Positions 17,038-25,810 of a stretch of 62,939 bases of DNA are shown here, one piece after another. A model generated the notes under the pieces. It was not told where the DNA came from, ran no database searches, and was given only the letters and a program-made list of their open reading frames with translations. The position numbers and the translations under genes are program-made. Source of the DNA: Methylococcaceae bacterium UBA7658 (GTDB taxonomy: Bacteria > Pseudomonadota > Gammaproteobacteria > Methylococcales > Methylomonadaceae); the NCBI GenBank assembly GCA_002483425.1, contig DLHW01000002.1, forward strand, positions 44,915 through 107,853, in the 5' to 3' direction. How positions within the stretch are numbered: the stretch's first letter is position 1; each line of letters starts with the position of its first letter.

Positions 17038-18171
17038 TCACCCAAGCACAGTTCGTTCTAAAAGCCAATAGCTACCGGCAAGGCAAGTTAAAACGGAGCC
17101 GACCGGCACTAAATATTTACTGATGCTTTCTTTACCGTGCAACCACCATATTATTGGGAGGACTATGGCGGCGACGGTAATTTGCCCTAGTTCGACACCT
17201 AAATTGAATGAGAACAACGGTACTAAAATGCCCGTCTCAATAGAAGAAATCCCCATTTCTCTCAGTACACCAGCAAATCCGAAGCCGTGAATCAGGCCGA
17301 AGAAAAACGTTAAGATGCAGCGTTGTTTGGTAGTGACATTAGCTTTTCTAAAGATATTTTCCAGACCGACGTAAACGATTGTCGCAGCGATCAAGGGTTC
17401 GACAATACTGCCGGGTATGTCGACTATGTTTAATCCGGCTAACGCGAGCGTAATGGAATGAGCGACAGTGAAAAAAGTAATGATTTGAAGGGCGGGCCAG
17501 AAGTTTCGCGTGATTACCAGCAAAGAGAACAGAAACAGCAAGTGGTCGTAACCGGTGAGAATATGTTCGACGCCGAGTTTTAAAAAATCGGTAAAGGGCG
17601 AGGTGGATCGATTTTCCGGTCCGGCGGCAGCGGAAACATTCTTAAGATCGATTTCAATTATGCCGTCCTGTTGAGTCAGCATTTTTTTTCCTATTTCCTT
17701 TCCGGTCTCGTCTTGAACCGTAAGGTATTGTTTATGTCCGGAAGGCAGTCTGCTGAGTATTTTAGACTCGACAGTGAGTTTATCGATTTGTTGTTCCGGG
17801 TAATTTAACTCAACGTGAGTATTGTTTTTATTATCGTAACTCACTGTGCCGGAGGCTGTGCTTTTAATGTCTTGTCCGCCCGATTTGACGTTAAAATGTG
17901 TTATCACATAGCGAGAGATATGCGGTTTAGCGTTGCCGAGTTCTTCGTCCGTGACTTCGGCGTCGCCGTCGGTATCCATGGGAACCAGCGCTTCAATGTC
18001 TTGCGACGAAAAAGTGATTTTTACGGCCAGGCCGTCCGGCTTGACGGTCAAATCCACCGAACTCAGTCCAGGCGGATGTGCAAAACCGGTTTGAAGTTGT
18101 AAGAAAAGGAAAATAACACCGGTGATTTTATTAATCATGCGGCCGTTAATCTTTGAAAGAATGGTCATCAT
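17038..18171 (-). CDS. HupE/UreJ-type membrane permease with N-terminal exported domain
   Basis: About 377 residues from the ATG at 18171. A signal peptide ends at GFA-HPPG, so the mature protein begins with His. A periplasmic beta-rich domain follows (~35-195, with an EF-hand-like DTDGDAEVTDEE). Then come six or seven membrane helices with the HupE_2 motifs VEHILTGYDHLLFLFSLL, FFTVAHSITL and FFFGLIHGFGFAGVL. The His/Asp-rich helices are those proposed to carry nickel or cobalt in HupE relatives. This subfamily is common beside CopC-like genes. It is the last gene of the TlpA-BNR-CopC-lipoprotein operon, 16 bp after the lipoprotein. Confidence 0.85.
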   Translation of the reverse strand: MMTILSKINGRMINKITGVIFLFLQLQTGFAHPPGLSSVDLTVKPDGLAVKITFSSQDIEALVPMDTDGDAEVTDEELGNAKPHISRYVITHFNVKSGGQDIKSTASGTVSYDNKNNTHVELNYPEQQIDKLTVESKILSRLPSGHKQYLTVQDETGKEIGKKMLTQQDGIIEIDLKNVSAAAGPENRSTSPFTDFLKLGVEHILTGYDHLLFLFSLLVITRNFWPALQIITFFTVAHSITLALAGLNIVDIPGSIVEPLIAATIVYVGLENIFRKANVTTKQRCILTFFFGLIHGFGFAGVLREMGISSIETGILVPLFSFNLGVELGQITVAAIVLPIIWWLHGKESISKYLVPVGSVLTCLAGSYWLLERTVLG

Positions 18172-18187
18172 GGGATTAAAACAAATA

Positions 18188-18841
18188 TTACGAGTTTTTG
18201 CTTCGGCGCATGAAACGGAAAGCCGCAAAACCGATCAAGGCAAATCCTAACGTAATGCCGACGATGATAGCAATGCGCGTCATTAAGGGTTTGGCGTCCG
18301 GGTCTACGCCGACATGGAGCGGAATGCGTAATTTATCTTCATCGGAAATTGCATCTTCTCCGCCCATAATTAAGTAAACCGCGTAATAACCGTTTTTCTC
18401 GAGCAGAGCTTGGGCTTCGACGACGCCTTTCGAATACAATTTAGCGGGGACTTCGGATAGAGTACGGAGATCCTTAAAATTTTCGGCTTTTGCTTCATCG
18501 CCGCCGGTGAATTCTTGTTCTACGATGCGGACGGCAATCGGCGTTTCGCGTAACTCGCTGCCGACCAAGTCGGCGGTAAAAAACGCTTTGCCGGTCATGG
18601 GTATGTCTTTGCAGTACGACCGGAACAGATCTTTCTTGTCTTTAACTTTCGTGTTATCGTCGGCCGGTTGAATGTACGCGCTGAAATAGACCGCGAAGAA
18701 GTCAGTGGCGACGAGGCAACCGACCGTTGCTTTGGTCATTTGTTGCGATGGATTGTCGTTATAACCAGGGCTGGTGCAAGCCATTAGCAACAAAATACTA
18801 AGTGACAAAGAGCAGAGCAATGCGGGTTTGAACGGTTTCAT
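18188..18841 (-). CDS. Lipoprotein with C-terminal membrane helix (hypothetical)
   Basis: A 217-residue protein with a clear lipobox, LLMAC, at residue ~22. A periplasmic domain of about 160 residues contains two further Cys (VGCLVA and RSYCKD). A C-terminal membrane helix (RIAIIVGITLGFALIGFAAF) followed by RRSK would put the last residues in the cytoplasm. A protein held by both a lipid and a helix is unusual. No known domain is recognised. It lies between the CopC-like gene (43 bp) and the HupE-type gene, suggesting a role in the same metal-handling process. Confidence 0.75.
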   Translation of the reverse strand: MKPFKPALLCSLSLSILLLMACTSPGYNDNPSQQMTKATVGCLVATDFFAVYFSAYIQPADDNTKVKDKKDLFRSYCKDIPMTGKAFFTADLVGSELRETPIAVRIVEQEFTGGDEAKAENFKDLRTLSEVPAKLYSKGVVEAQALLEKNGYYAVYLIMGGEDAISDEDKLRIPLHVGVDPDAKPLMTRIAIIVGITLGFALIGFAAFRFMRRSKNS

Positions 18842-18884
18842 GTCGTGGTATGCCTCATGTTGTGCGATACGCCGGAAGTGCGAA

Positions 18885-19274
18885 TCAGGGCTTATTTACA
18901 GTGAATTTAAATTTGCCCGTGACAATATGGGTGTCGAGCGACACTACCCGGTAGCGAACTGTGTAAGTATCGGGGGGCAAGCCGGTAACGGTGGTATAAA
19001 GGTGGGACGGATCGAAAGTCTCTTGTTCGATGTCCTTATTGTCGACCCGCTCGCCCTTGCTATTGATAACTGCCAGCGCTTTGTATTCGCTGCCTACCTT
19101 ATCGTTAAACCAGACATCGACTTGTTTGGGCGATTCGGCAATCGTGCTGTCGGCTGCTGGTTGCGATTTTACTAAAATCGCATGACCGAAAACGGGTATG
19201 GGTATGGCAAATCCCGCCGCTAAAATAAAGCTGAACAGCGGCGCTGCCGCCAATTGGATAGAGCATCTGGTCAT
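18885..19274 (-). CDS. CopC-like copper-binding periplasmic protein
   Basis: A 129-residue protein with a signal peptide ending PVFG-HAILVKSQPA, leaving an N-terminal His. In CopC/PcoC proteins that His and a later Asp-x-His form the Cu(II) site; DTHIVTGKF near the C terminus matches the conserved (D)(A/T)H.(V/I)xGxxxF motif. Other CopC marks are QVDVWFND and LPPDTYTVRYRVVS. There are no Met-rich Cu(I) segments. It precedes the lipoprotein and HupE-type genes and follows the BNR gene. Confidence 0.88.
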   Translation of the reverse strand: MTRCSIQLAAAPLFSFILAAGFAIPIPVFGHAILVKSQPAADSTIAESPKQVDVWFNDKVGSEYKALAVINSKGERVDNKDIEQETFDPSHLYTTVTGLPPDTYTVRYRVVSLDTHIVTGKFKFTVNKP

Positions 19275-19381
19275 AACATTCGCTACCTGAAAATCAAAGG
19301 GTAAGTCGTCAAATTGCCGCCATTATATAACCGATAACGGGGCTTGGTCATTAAAACGAATCCGGCAATGATAATTCCGCC

Positions 19382-20707
19382 TTATTCGAGTATTTGCCAA
19401 GCCAGCCGGCTGGCTTGCCTACTGGGCTTTTCCGTCCATAGCGCTAAAAATCCGTACCGGGTCGCGATGATTCTGGGGTGGGTTGCGGCATTGTGCGCTT
19501 GGGTTAAGCGGAAGGGTTTCAAGTGAAGGTCGCGGCCGGCTTCCGTTTTGGCGTAAAAAACACTCGAACCTTCCGGCTCCATTTCATCCCAAATCGCTAT
19601 AAAATAGCCGTCGAAGGCGGCAATGTCGCTATGAATCGCGGTGTTGCCGGTTTTTTGCGGCATCGACCAGCTTTTGCCGGAATTTTCGGACGATAAGTAG
19701 TACAAACCTGCGTTCTGTCCGGCTCCCGTCCAGACCAGGCTTTTCAACTTGCCCGGATGTCCGGCGCCGTCATAAGCCAAGCTACCGCCGACGTGCGGGC
19801 AGCCGTCGAATTGCCAGCCGAAACTGCCAACTGTGCTCGCGCGTTGCCAGCTCTTGCCGTCGTCATTCGATTCCAATAAGGCCATGTCGCGCGGTTTCAT
19901 ATCTCTGTACAGGAGGTTGAGCTTGTTATCCGGGGATAGGGCGAATGCGTTCCAGCAGCAAGAACAGGTCGAATCGTCCAGCGTTACCGGCTTGTTCCAA
20001 TGTTCGCCGTTATCGAGAGAGCGGGCGTAACGCAGGCTTTGCCAGCCGGTTTCCTCGGGATCTTCCAGCCATGCGGCATGAAATCGTCCCTGCCGGTCCG
20101 CTATTAAGTCAAGATGGGACTGGTCGCCCGCATTATTCGCCGCCGGATTAATGCCCGCTTTCCAGGTTAGGCCGTTATCGCGGGAATAAGCGCTCGCCAA
20201 CGGCCCCATGCCGGACAATTCACCTTTGGTTTGCCAAACCGCCAGCAGGTTTTCGCCCTTGGCGGCAAGTTGAACGTCATTACCGCGGCTGGCGATGGTT
20301 TCAACTAGATTGCCGAGGTTGACCGGTTGTTGCCATGTTTTGCCGCCATCTTCGGATCGTAGGTAGCTTAGCTTGATTTGTTTATCCTCTGCGGAAATTT
20401 TTCCGCCTGCTAGGATATGAATAACATCATTTTCTGCATAGACATCGAACGTGGAAACATCGTAAAGCCCGAACGTTGACGTGGAATATAGCGCTACCGG
20501 GGATTGAACAATGTCCAAAAGCGGATCGGATGAGCACCCCGTCATTGCCGTTGCGGTTAGGCTTATCAAAACGGCTGGCAGAGCGGGATCGCTTGAAAAA
20601 GTAATACAGGGTCGCTGCAGGGTGCGTAGGTAAGTAACGGCAAATTTTCGAAAGAAAATAAGTGTGTTAAAAGCCGCGCGAGTAGTATAACGGATGATCG
20701 AAAACAT
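19382..20707 (-). CDS. Exported BNR/Asp-box repeat lipoprotein with Cys cluster
   Basis: A 441-residue beta-propeller protein of the sialidase-like fold. Five Asp boxes are visible: SEDGGKTW, SRDNGLTW, SLDNGEHW, SNDDGKSW and SENSGKSW. A lipobox-like MTGC (~58) suggests lipid anchoring, in which case the ~35 residues before the hydrophobic segment make the start uncertain. Sialidase catalytic Arg/Tyr residues are not evident. A cluster CSCCW (~230) and a later GCPHVGG (~285) could bind a metal or form disulfides. It is 3 bp after the TlpA-like gene and upstream of CopC, so a metal or redox role is more likely than glycosidase activity. Confidence 0.75.
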   Translation of the reverse strand: MFSIIRYTTRAAFNTLIFFRKFAVTYLRTLQRPCITFSSDPALPAVLISLTATAMTGCSSDPLLDIVQSPVALYSTSTFGLYDVSTFDVYAENDVIHILAGGKISAEDKQIKLSYLRSEDGGKTWQQPVNLGNLVETIASRGNDVQLAAKGENLLAVWQTKGELSGMGPLASAYSRDNGLTWKAGINPAANNAGDQSHLDLIADRQGRFHAAWLEDPEETGWQSLRYARSLDNGEHWNKPVTLDDSTCSCCWNAFALSPDNKLNLLYRDMKPRDMALLESNDDGKSWQRASTVGSFGWQFDGCPHVGGSLAYDGAGHPGKLKSLVWTGAGQNAGLYYLSSENSGKSWSMPQKTGNTAIHSDIAAFDGYFIAIWDEMEPEGSSVFYAKTEAGRDLHLKPFRLTQAHNAATHPRIIATRYGFLALWTEKPSRQASRLAWQILE

Positions 20708-20710
20708 GGC

Positions 20711-21199
20711 TTAGTTCATCATTTTCTTAAACATCGCTTCGTAATCCTTTTGCGACAGCACACCGCTGATGCCTTCCCGTCCGTGCTTTTTATCCAGAAA
20801 GTAAGTGCGGGGCAGCTCGCCGTACCACTTCGGGTCGATTTCGTAACGCAGTTTTTGCGGGTTTTCATCGCCGAATTGCCAGTTTTCCAGACCGGTCAGT
20901 TCGTTTTTCGCCAGAATTTGCCGGATTCGATCCGTGGCGGAACTGTCGTCGGTAGCCAGCATAACTATATCGATGTCCGGTCTCGTCCGCTGCATTTTAT
21001 TCAATAAAGCCATGTCTTTCAGGCAAGACGAACAGGTAATCGACCAGATCACCAACATAAATGGTTTATTCGCTTTGCTGTCCAGCAGTTTTTGGTAACT
21101 GCCGGGACCAAACGGTTTTAACGCGGTAGTTTCGGCATGAGCGGTCAATGCAAGACTGCCTAGTAAGTAAGAACAAAGAAGTATTGAAAAACGCGGCAT
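20711..21199 (-). CDS. TlpA-like periplasmic thioredoxin
   Basis: A 162-residue protein with a signal peptide (cleavage near AHA-ETTAL) and a thioredoxin fold. The redox motif is CSSC in VIWSITCSSCLKDMALLNK (~57-60), and a cis-Pro (LPRTYFLD, ~135) is present. It is the first gene of the operon with the BNR lipoprotein (3 bp gap), CopC-like, lipoprotein and HupE-type genes. A natural job is reduction of the Cys cluster in the BNR protein or of Cys metal ligands. That role is inferred from position. Confidence 0.8.
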   Translation of the reverse strand: MPRFSILLCSYLLGSLALTAHAETTALKPFGPGSYQKLLDSKANKPFMLVIWSITCSSCLKDMALLNKMQRTRPDIDIVMLATDDSSATDRIRQILAKNELTGLENWQFGDENPQKLRYEIDPKWYGELPRTYFLDKKHGREGISGVLSQKDYEAMFKKMMN

Positions 21200-21322
21200 G
21201 GGGTTTCTCGACTGCAGATGAAATTAGAATGGAATATGCATTAGTTTACTTTCGTTACGTTCCGATGCAAATAGATAGCTGCAGGAATGTACCTGAAATG
21301 ATTTTATCGCGGATCTGCGGAC

Positions 21323-21353
21323 AAAAAAACGAGCATCTGAGTTAAAGATGCCC
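21323..21353 (-). terminator. Intrinsic terminator after the HupE-TonB receptor gene
   Basis: Minus-strand stem GCATCT/AGATGC with a 7-nt loop, followed by TCG and a run of seven U residues, 21 bp past the receptor stop. It separates this transcript from the TlpA-led operon. Confidence 0.8.
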
Positions 21354-21373
21354 GCGAGGTCGATGAAAAAAAT

Positions 21374-24121
21374 CTAGAACTTAGCCGTAAAGCCCATGCG
21401 GAAGCTGACGGGTTCGACAGGGTGGAAGTGGAAGTCGTTTCCGCTTGTCATACCGCCGTTATTATTCGGATAACGGGATTCATAGTAATAAGTAATGCCG
21501 TCGTCTTCTCTATCCAGGATGTTATACACTTCGGCTTGAAAGCTCAGGTTTTTATTGACTTGATAACCTAAGGTAGCCGAAACGAGCAAGGTGTCGGAGG
21601 ACTTGAATTGCCCGGTTTCTTCCAGGTCGCGCGGGCCGAAGTAACGCACCCGCGGTCCGCCGAAAAAGCCGCCCAAGACATCGTGGAAGGACGCGCCGGC
21701 GGCGATTACCGTTTCGACCGAGCCAGGAATATGGTTTTCTCCTGACGGCAAATTACGGAATCGAGCATGAGAAAAGCTAAAATCGGCGTCGAAGGTGAGC
21801 CAATCGTTCGGCGAGTAGTAGTTGGCGAATTCAAGCCCGTAACGCCTGCTGGGATTGCCTGCGTCGGTTGTTCCTGCGTCGCCGACAAAGACCAGTTCGG
21901 AATCGATATCTAGCCACCAGATTGCTAAGGTGCTTTGCAGGCCTTTGATCCAAGTTGTTCTCGCCCCGATTTCGGCGCTGTAAGTGCGAACGAGCGGTGT
22001 GGCTTTTTTTACATTCGGGCCGGTAGGGTCCGACGGGTCTTTGGTTGTCAGGATGCCGCGCGCGTCGTTGCTGTGATAACCCATGCCGCCGTTCAGATAA
22101 AACTCGGTATCGGCCCAAGGCCCGAATGCCATGCTCAGTTTAGGACTCGCTAAACCGTCGAAACGATCGCCTTCGTTGATCGGAAAAGCTTTATTTCCGC
22201 TAATTTGGCTGTTATTAACATCGAAACGGAAACCGTCCAGCCGCACCCCTAAACTGGTGCGAAACCAGTCGTTCCAACGGGTTTTATTTTCGCCGTAACC
22301 CGCAATGCTGGTGACCCAAAGCGTATCGGCGCGGGTGATGTCGTATTGTATTTGTCCGTGCGTTTTGGTGAGCGCATTTTGGATATTATCGTTACGGACT
22401 TGAACGCCGACGGTGGTTTCGGAATCCGCATCGCCGATTTTGTGGAAAAAGGTATGACTGCCTTTGAACCCGGTCGTCCAGCGGTCGTCCGGCTGACCGA
22501 ATTGGTCGCCGCATTTATTAAAGATCGATGGGTTGAATTGGTCTGAATCCAACATACCCGTTAAACCGGCACAATCAGGGTTATTTTTTTCGTTATTATC
22601 TAAGAAGAAAGTGAAATTAGAATATAAACTTAACGTATTATAGACGCTGTAAGCCATCAATTTAGTTTCGCCGCTGGCGTCCCGGCGATGCCATTCGCCG
22701 GTTAAACTGTAACGCTGACTGCTGCCGCCGTCAGTCGGATCAAGCGCATCGAATCGGTCGAGCAAACCGTTTTGGACAGCGCCTAGAGGGATTTGGTCCG
22801 TTGAATTCCAGTCCGATTTCATTGCCATGCCGGTAACGCTCCAACCGTGGTTTTCATGTTCCTCGCTGTAGCGCAATACGCCGTTAAATTTCCAGTACTG
22901 GTTGCCGATGGTCCAAGGACCGTTATTGTGGACGGTTTCTCCTGCGTATAAAAAGTTGCCGTCGCCTAATTGGTGCGAACCGGCAACTAACCCTCTGTGG
23001 TAATCGAAGCTGCCCCCGGTATATTTAACAATGGTTTCCGGCAGGCTATTAAAATAACGAATATTAGCGGAGCCGGTGCTGGCAAAATCGCCGTTTTCAG
23101 CGTAATGGTTGCCTTTTTTGTAATCCAGCGTTTCCACCAATTCGGGAATGAGAAAGTTAGTGTCGGTCCAGCCTTGTCCGTGCGCATGAGACAATTGGTT
23201 GACGGGAACGCCTTCGATTTGGGTCAAAAAATCGGTGCCGTGGTCGAGGTTGAAGCCGCGCAGGAAATACTGGTTGGCTTTGCCTTCGCCGCTGTGCTGG
23301 GTGGCGATTAAGCCCGGTACGGTTTCAAGTATTTCAGCCGGCCGGGTTATCGGCCGGTATTTTAATTGCGCTTGGCCAATATTGCCTTGCGAAGCGCTGT
23401 CGGCGATGCCGACTTGAGAGTCTGCCCGTTCTACAACGGTCATTTCTTCGAACTCGACCGAATCGTTGTCTTTCATGCCGATTTCCCGGCTGTTACGGTT
23501 TGTATCGTTCGATTCAACTGCCCCGGCGTCGGGTTCTTGCGCATAAGCTACGCTACCGATGAAAAAAGCGAAAGCCAGCGGCAATAAACGTGAGCTTAAA
23601 ATGCCTGCACCGTGCAAAATCAGGGTTGCGATTACGAAGCCGGACGTGTAGGAAATCAGGCTAGCGGAAGCGGAAATCTCCTGTCCGTGTGCAAAGCCGT
23701 GAAAAAAAGCAAAAAATGCCACGATCAGGATATTGATACGGATGCTGAAGCTGACTTTACGGGCAATTAGGCTGCAAAATACTAGCCCTGATAAAAGCAC
23801 AATCAACTCGGCGCTCGGTAAGGTGTTTGCTGCTCCTGCCAAACCACCAAGGGCCATGACGCTCACAAAGGTAAGGGGTAATAACCAAATCGCGTTTCCG
23901 CGTAGTTGCGCCGCCCAGATCCCGACCGCAACCATAGTAATAATGTGGTCGAAGCCTTGAAACGGATGAGAAAATCCCATGTTCCAATCGTTGTTAAAGA
24001 TCAGAAAAACATTCAACGAAATAGTGCTTGATAGTAAGAATAGGATAGTCATTCCTAGAATAATCAGGTTTTTTTGTGGGCTTAAACTTAACGTAATACA
24101 TTTATTGTTTTTGTTGTGCAT
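21374..24121 (-). CDS. Fusion of HupE/UreJ-type permease and TonB-dependent receptor
   Basis: A 915-residue fusion; the ATG at 24121 has GAGG upstream (a TTG at 24133 is weaker). Residues 1-~190 are a HupE/UreJ domain with about six membrane helices and its metal motifs: His52 ... Asp58-His59 (HPFQGFDH) and FFHGFAHGQE (~139-148). The last helix, LPLAFAFFIGSVAYA, ends in AYA-QEPD (194/195), a textbook signal-peptidase site. A full TonB-dependent receptor follows: TonB-box-like MTVVER (~221), plug (~245-370, FLRGFNLDHGTDF), barrel, and terminal Phe (GFTAKF). I see no frameshift or internal start. Cleavage would free the receptor from the permease. It lies 23 bp after a gene of the same architecture. 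Confidence 0.85.
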   Translation of the reverse strand: MHNKNNKCITLSLSPQKNLIILGMTILFLLSSTISLNVFLIFNNDWNMGFSHPFQGFDHIITMVAVGIWAAQLRGNAIWLLPLTFVSVMALGGLAGAANTLPSAELIVLLSGLVFCSLIARKVSFSIRINILIVAFFAFFHGFAHGQEISASASLISYTSGFVIATLILHGAGILSSRLLPLAFAFFIGSVAYAQEPDAGAVESNDTNRNSREIGMKDNDSVEFEEMTVVERADSQVGIADSASQGNIGQAQLKYRPITRPAEILETVPGLIATQHSGEGKANQYFLRGFNLDHGTDFLTQIEGVPVNQLSHAHGQGWTDTNFLIPELVETLDYKKGNHYAENGDFASTGSANIRYFNSLPETIVKYTGGSFDYHRGLVAGSHQLGDGNFLYAGETVHNNGPWTIGNQYWKFNGVLRYSEEHENHGWSVTGMAMKSDWNSTDQIPLGAVQNGLLDRFDALDPTDGGSSQRYSLTGEWHRRDASGETKLMAYSVYNTLSLYSNFTFFLDNNEKNNPDCAGLTGMLDSDQFNPSIFNKCGDQFGQPDDRWTTGFKGSHTFFHKIGDADSETTVGVQVRNDNIQNALTKTHGQIQYDITRADTLWVTSIAGYGENKTRWNDWFRTSLGVRLDGFRFDVNNSQISGNKAFPINEGDRFDGLASPKLSMAFGPWADTEFYLNGGMGYHSNDARGILTTKDPSDPTGPNVKKATPLVRTYSAEIGARTTWIKGLQSTLAIWWLDIDSELVFVGDAGTTDAGNPSRRYGLEFANYYSPNDWLTFDADFSFSHARFRNLPSGENHIPGSVETVIAAGASFHDVLGGFFGGPRVRYFGPRDLEETGQFKSSDTLLVSATLGYQVNKNLSFQAEVYNILDREDDGITYYYESRYPNNNGGMTSGNDFHFHPVEPVSFRMGFTAKF

Positions 24122-24144
24122 GGAGATCCTCAAGGATTAGTGGG

Positions 24145-25560
24145 TTAAGGTTTATTAAAAATGGCAGAGGTGTTGTTGTTTCGTATCTTGATGGTTTTTT
24201 CGAAAACAGAAAGAAAATCAAGACTGGAGATTACGCCAACAGCCGAACTGGCCGGGTGGAAATAAAAGTTGATGGGGGTTGAATAAATTGAGAATGGATT
24301 CTTATAACGCTTGGGCGGCAGGACGCCGTTTCCCGCATTGAGTTGATTACGAAACTTGTAATCCTTCCCAAGGGTTGAGGTTAATTTGTGATAAGAAAAA
24401 CTGCCGAAAGAGACGTTGGCAAAGGTCATTTGAAGATGACATTCTTCAAATGATGAAACTGGGGTCTTATGGAAAAGCTTAGTGTTGCGGAGAAAAACTG
24501 GATTTACTAAAATTGTCGGCGGTGAAGTTAAGCCTACGCCGCTGCTAAGAAAATCTTTCCCAGGAGTATGGTTTATATCGGGGAAATAGCGTTTGAAGTC
24601 AAGGCTGCTAATGTGAATGTTAACTGAATAAAAAAGCTGATGGTCTTGTCGCAAGTTTTCTTGCGCACTAAAAGTGGCCTTTTTCAAAGCCAAATCATGA
24701 TGTTGGGATGTTATCTTGTAAACTGATGAAAACCCATAAGTACTTATAATGTTGTTGGCTTTTGAGTGCTGTATCGAACTGCTGTCTGGAACTTCAATAG
24801 CTATAGGAATATCGTCCGGGGACGAGCGATAATTACCAAGGTTATTAGTAGCTTCGTCATAGTCTATCTGACTTATCACGCTTCTCGGTGATATTCGAGT
24901 GAATCCTGGGGCATTTACATTTACTGGCGAAATGTTTTTGCTTTTGATACTGGTAAATGATTCGGCATAATTGGCTTGAGCCATGTTAGAAAAGAAAATC
25001 GCCACTAAGCAGGTAACGCTCAACATAACCAGCTTTGCTACGACTATACCGGCGCCATGCAGCAGTAAAGTCGCCAGCATAAAACCGAAGGTATAGGAAA
25101 TCAAACTGGCGGATGTGGAAATTTCGTGTCCGTGCGCAAAGCCGTGGAAAAAGGCAAAAAACGCCACAATCAATACGTTAACCTGGGTACTAAAACGCGC
25201 CCTGCGGACGATCAGTATGCTGAAAACGGCGCAGGAAAGCAAAATGAGACCTTCGACGCTGGGAATGGCGAGACCCGCAGCACCGGCAATACCTCCCAAG
25301 CTCATTACACCAACAAAAACCAGCGGTAACATCCAAATAGCATGTCCGCGCAATTGCGCCGCCCAAATGCCTACCGCAAGCATGGTTAGCAGGTGATCCC
25401 AGCCCTGAAGAGGATGTTGAAAGCCTGCATTCCAATCGGGACTAACCAGTGCCGCAGTATTGTAAAACGAAATCAGAAGTATTATGGCTAAGCCTAGTCC
25501 GGCTAAAAGCTTTTGCGGACTAAACCTGAGCAGGGCTGATTTTTTATGACTGTATTGCAC
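24145..25560 (-). CDS. Fusion of HupE/UreJ-type permease and unknown exported domain
   Basis: A 471-residue protein with a probable GTG start. Residues 1-~195 match the permease half of the downstream fusion closely, with HPLQGWDH (~49-56) and FFHGFAHGHE (~137-146) and about six membrane helices. The final helix ends in MAQA-NYAE (196/197), again a signal-peptidase-like site. The remaining ~275 residues are polar, Ser/Asn-rich, with one Cys and several His (e.g. FYFHPAS), and match nothing I recognise; no TonB plug or barrel is evident. First gene of a two-gene unit with the receptor fusion. Two alike fusions in tandem argue against a chance artefact. Confidence 0.75.
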   Translation of the reverse strand: MQYSHKKSALLRFSPQKLLAGLGLAIILLISFYNTAALVSPDWNAGFQHPLQGWDHLLTMLAVGIWAAQLRGHAIWMLPLVFVGVMSLGGIAGAAGLAIPSVEGLILLSCAVFSILIVRRARFSTQVNVLIVAFFAFFHGFAHGHEISTSASLISYTFGFMLATLLLHGAGIVVAKLVMLSVTCLVAIFFSNMAQANYAESFTSIKSKNISPVNVNAPGFTRISPRSVISQIDYDEATNNLGNYRSSPDDIPIAIEVPDSSSIQHSKANNIISTYGFSSVYKITSQHHDLALKKATFSAQENLRQDHQLFYSVNIHISSLDFKRYFPDINHTPGKDFLSSGVGLTSPPTILVNPVFLRNTKLFHKTPVSSFEECHLQMTFANVSFGSFSYHKLTSTLGKDYKFRNQLNAGNGVLPPKRYKNPFSIYSTPINFYFHPASSAVGVISSLDFLSVFEKTIKIRNNNTSAIFNKP

Positions 25561-25810
25561 CGGTGCTTTACGATTAAATTTATATGAAGTGGCTAGGGTT
25601 AACTAAGCTTTTCGCCAATTATGACAACAAACGTTTACTTCTTACAAATTAATTTGTTGATGGCGGTCATTCTTGATCTAACTCAATTAATCGATCGAAA
25701 TATTTTCAGAGAAGGGTTGAAATTTTTCAAAACATGATAGAATCCCGCCCGGTTATTTAATTTTGACCGCAACAACGCTATGCAACATACAAATTGAGGA
25801 TTAGTCCATT
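25561..25810. other. Divergent promoter region
   Basis: AT-rich spacer between the HupE-fusion operon (minus) and the small exported protein (plus). A possible plus-strand promoter is TTGAAA (25717-25722) and TAGAAT (25738-25743) with a short 15-bp spacer. GAGGA at 25796-25800 is the ribosome-binding site of the plus gene. Confidence 0.35.
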
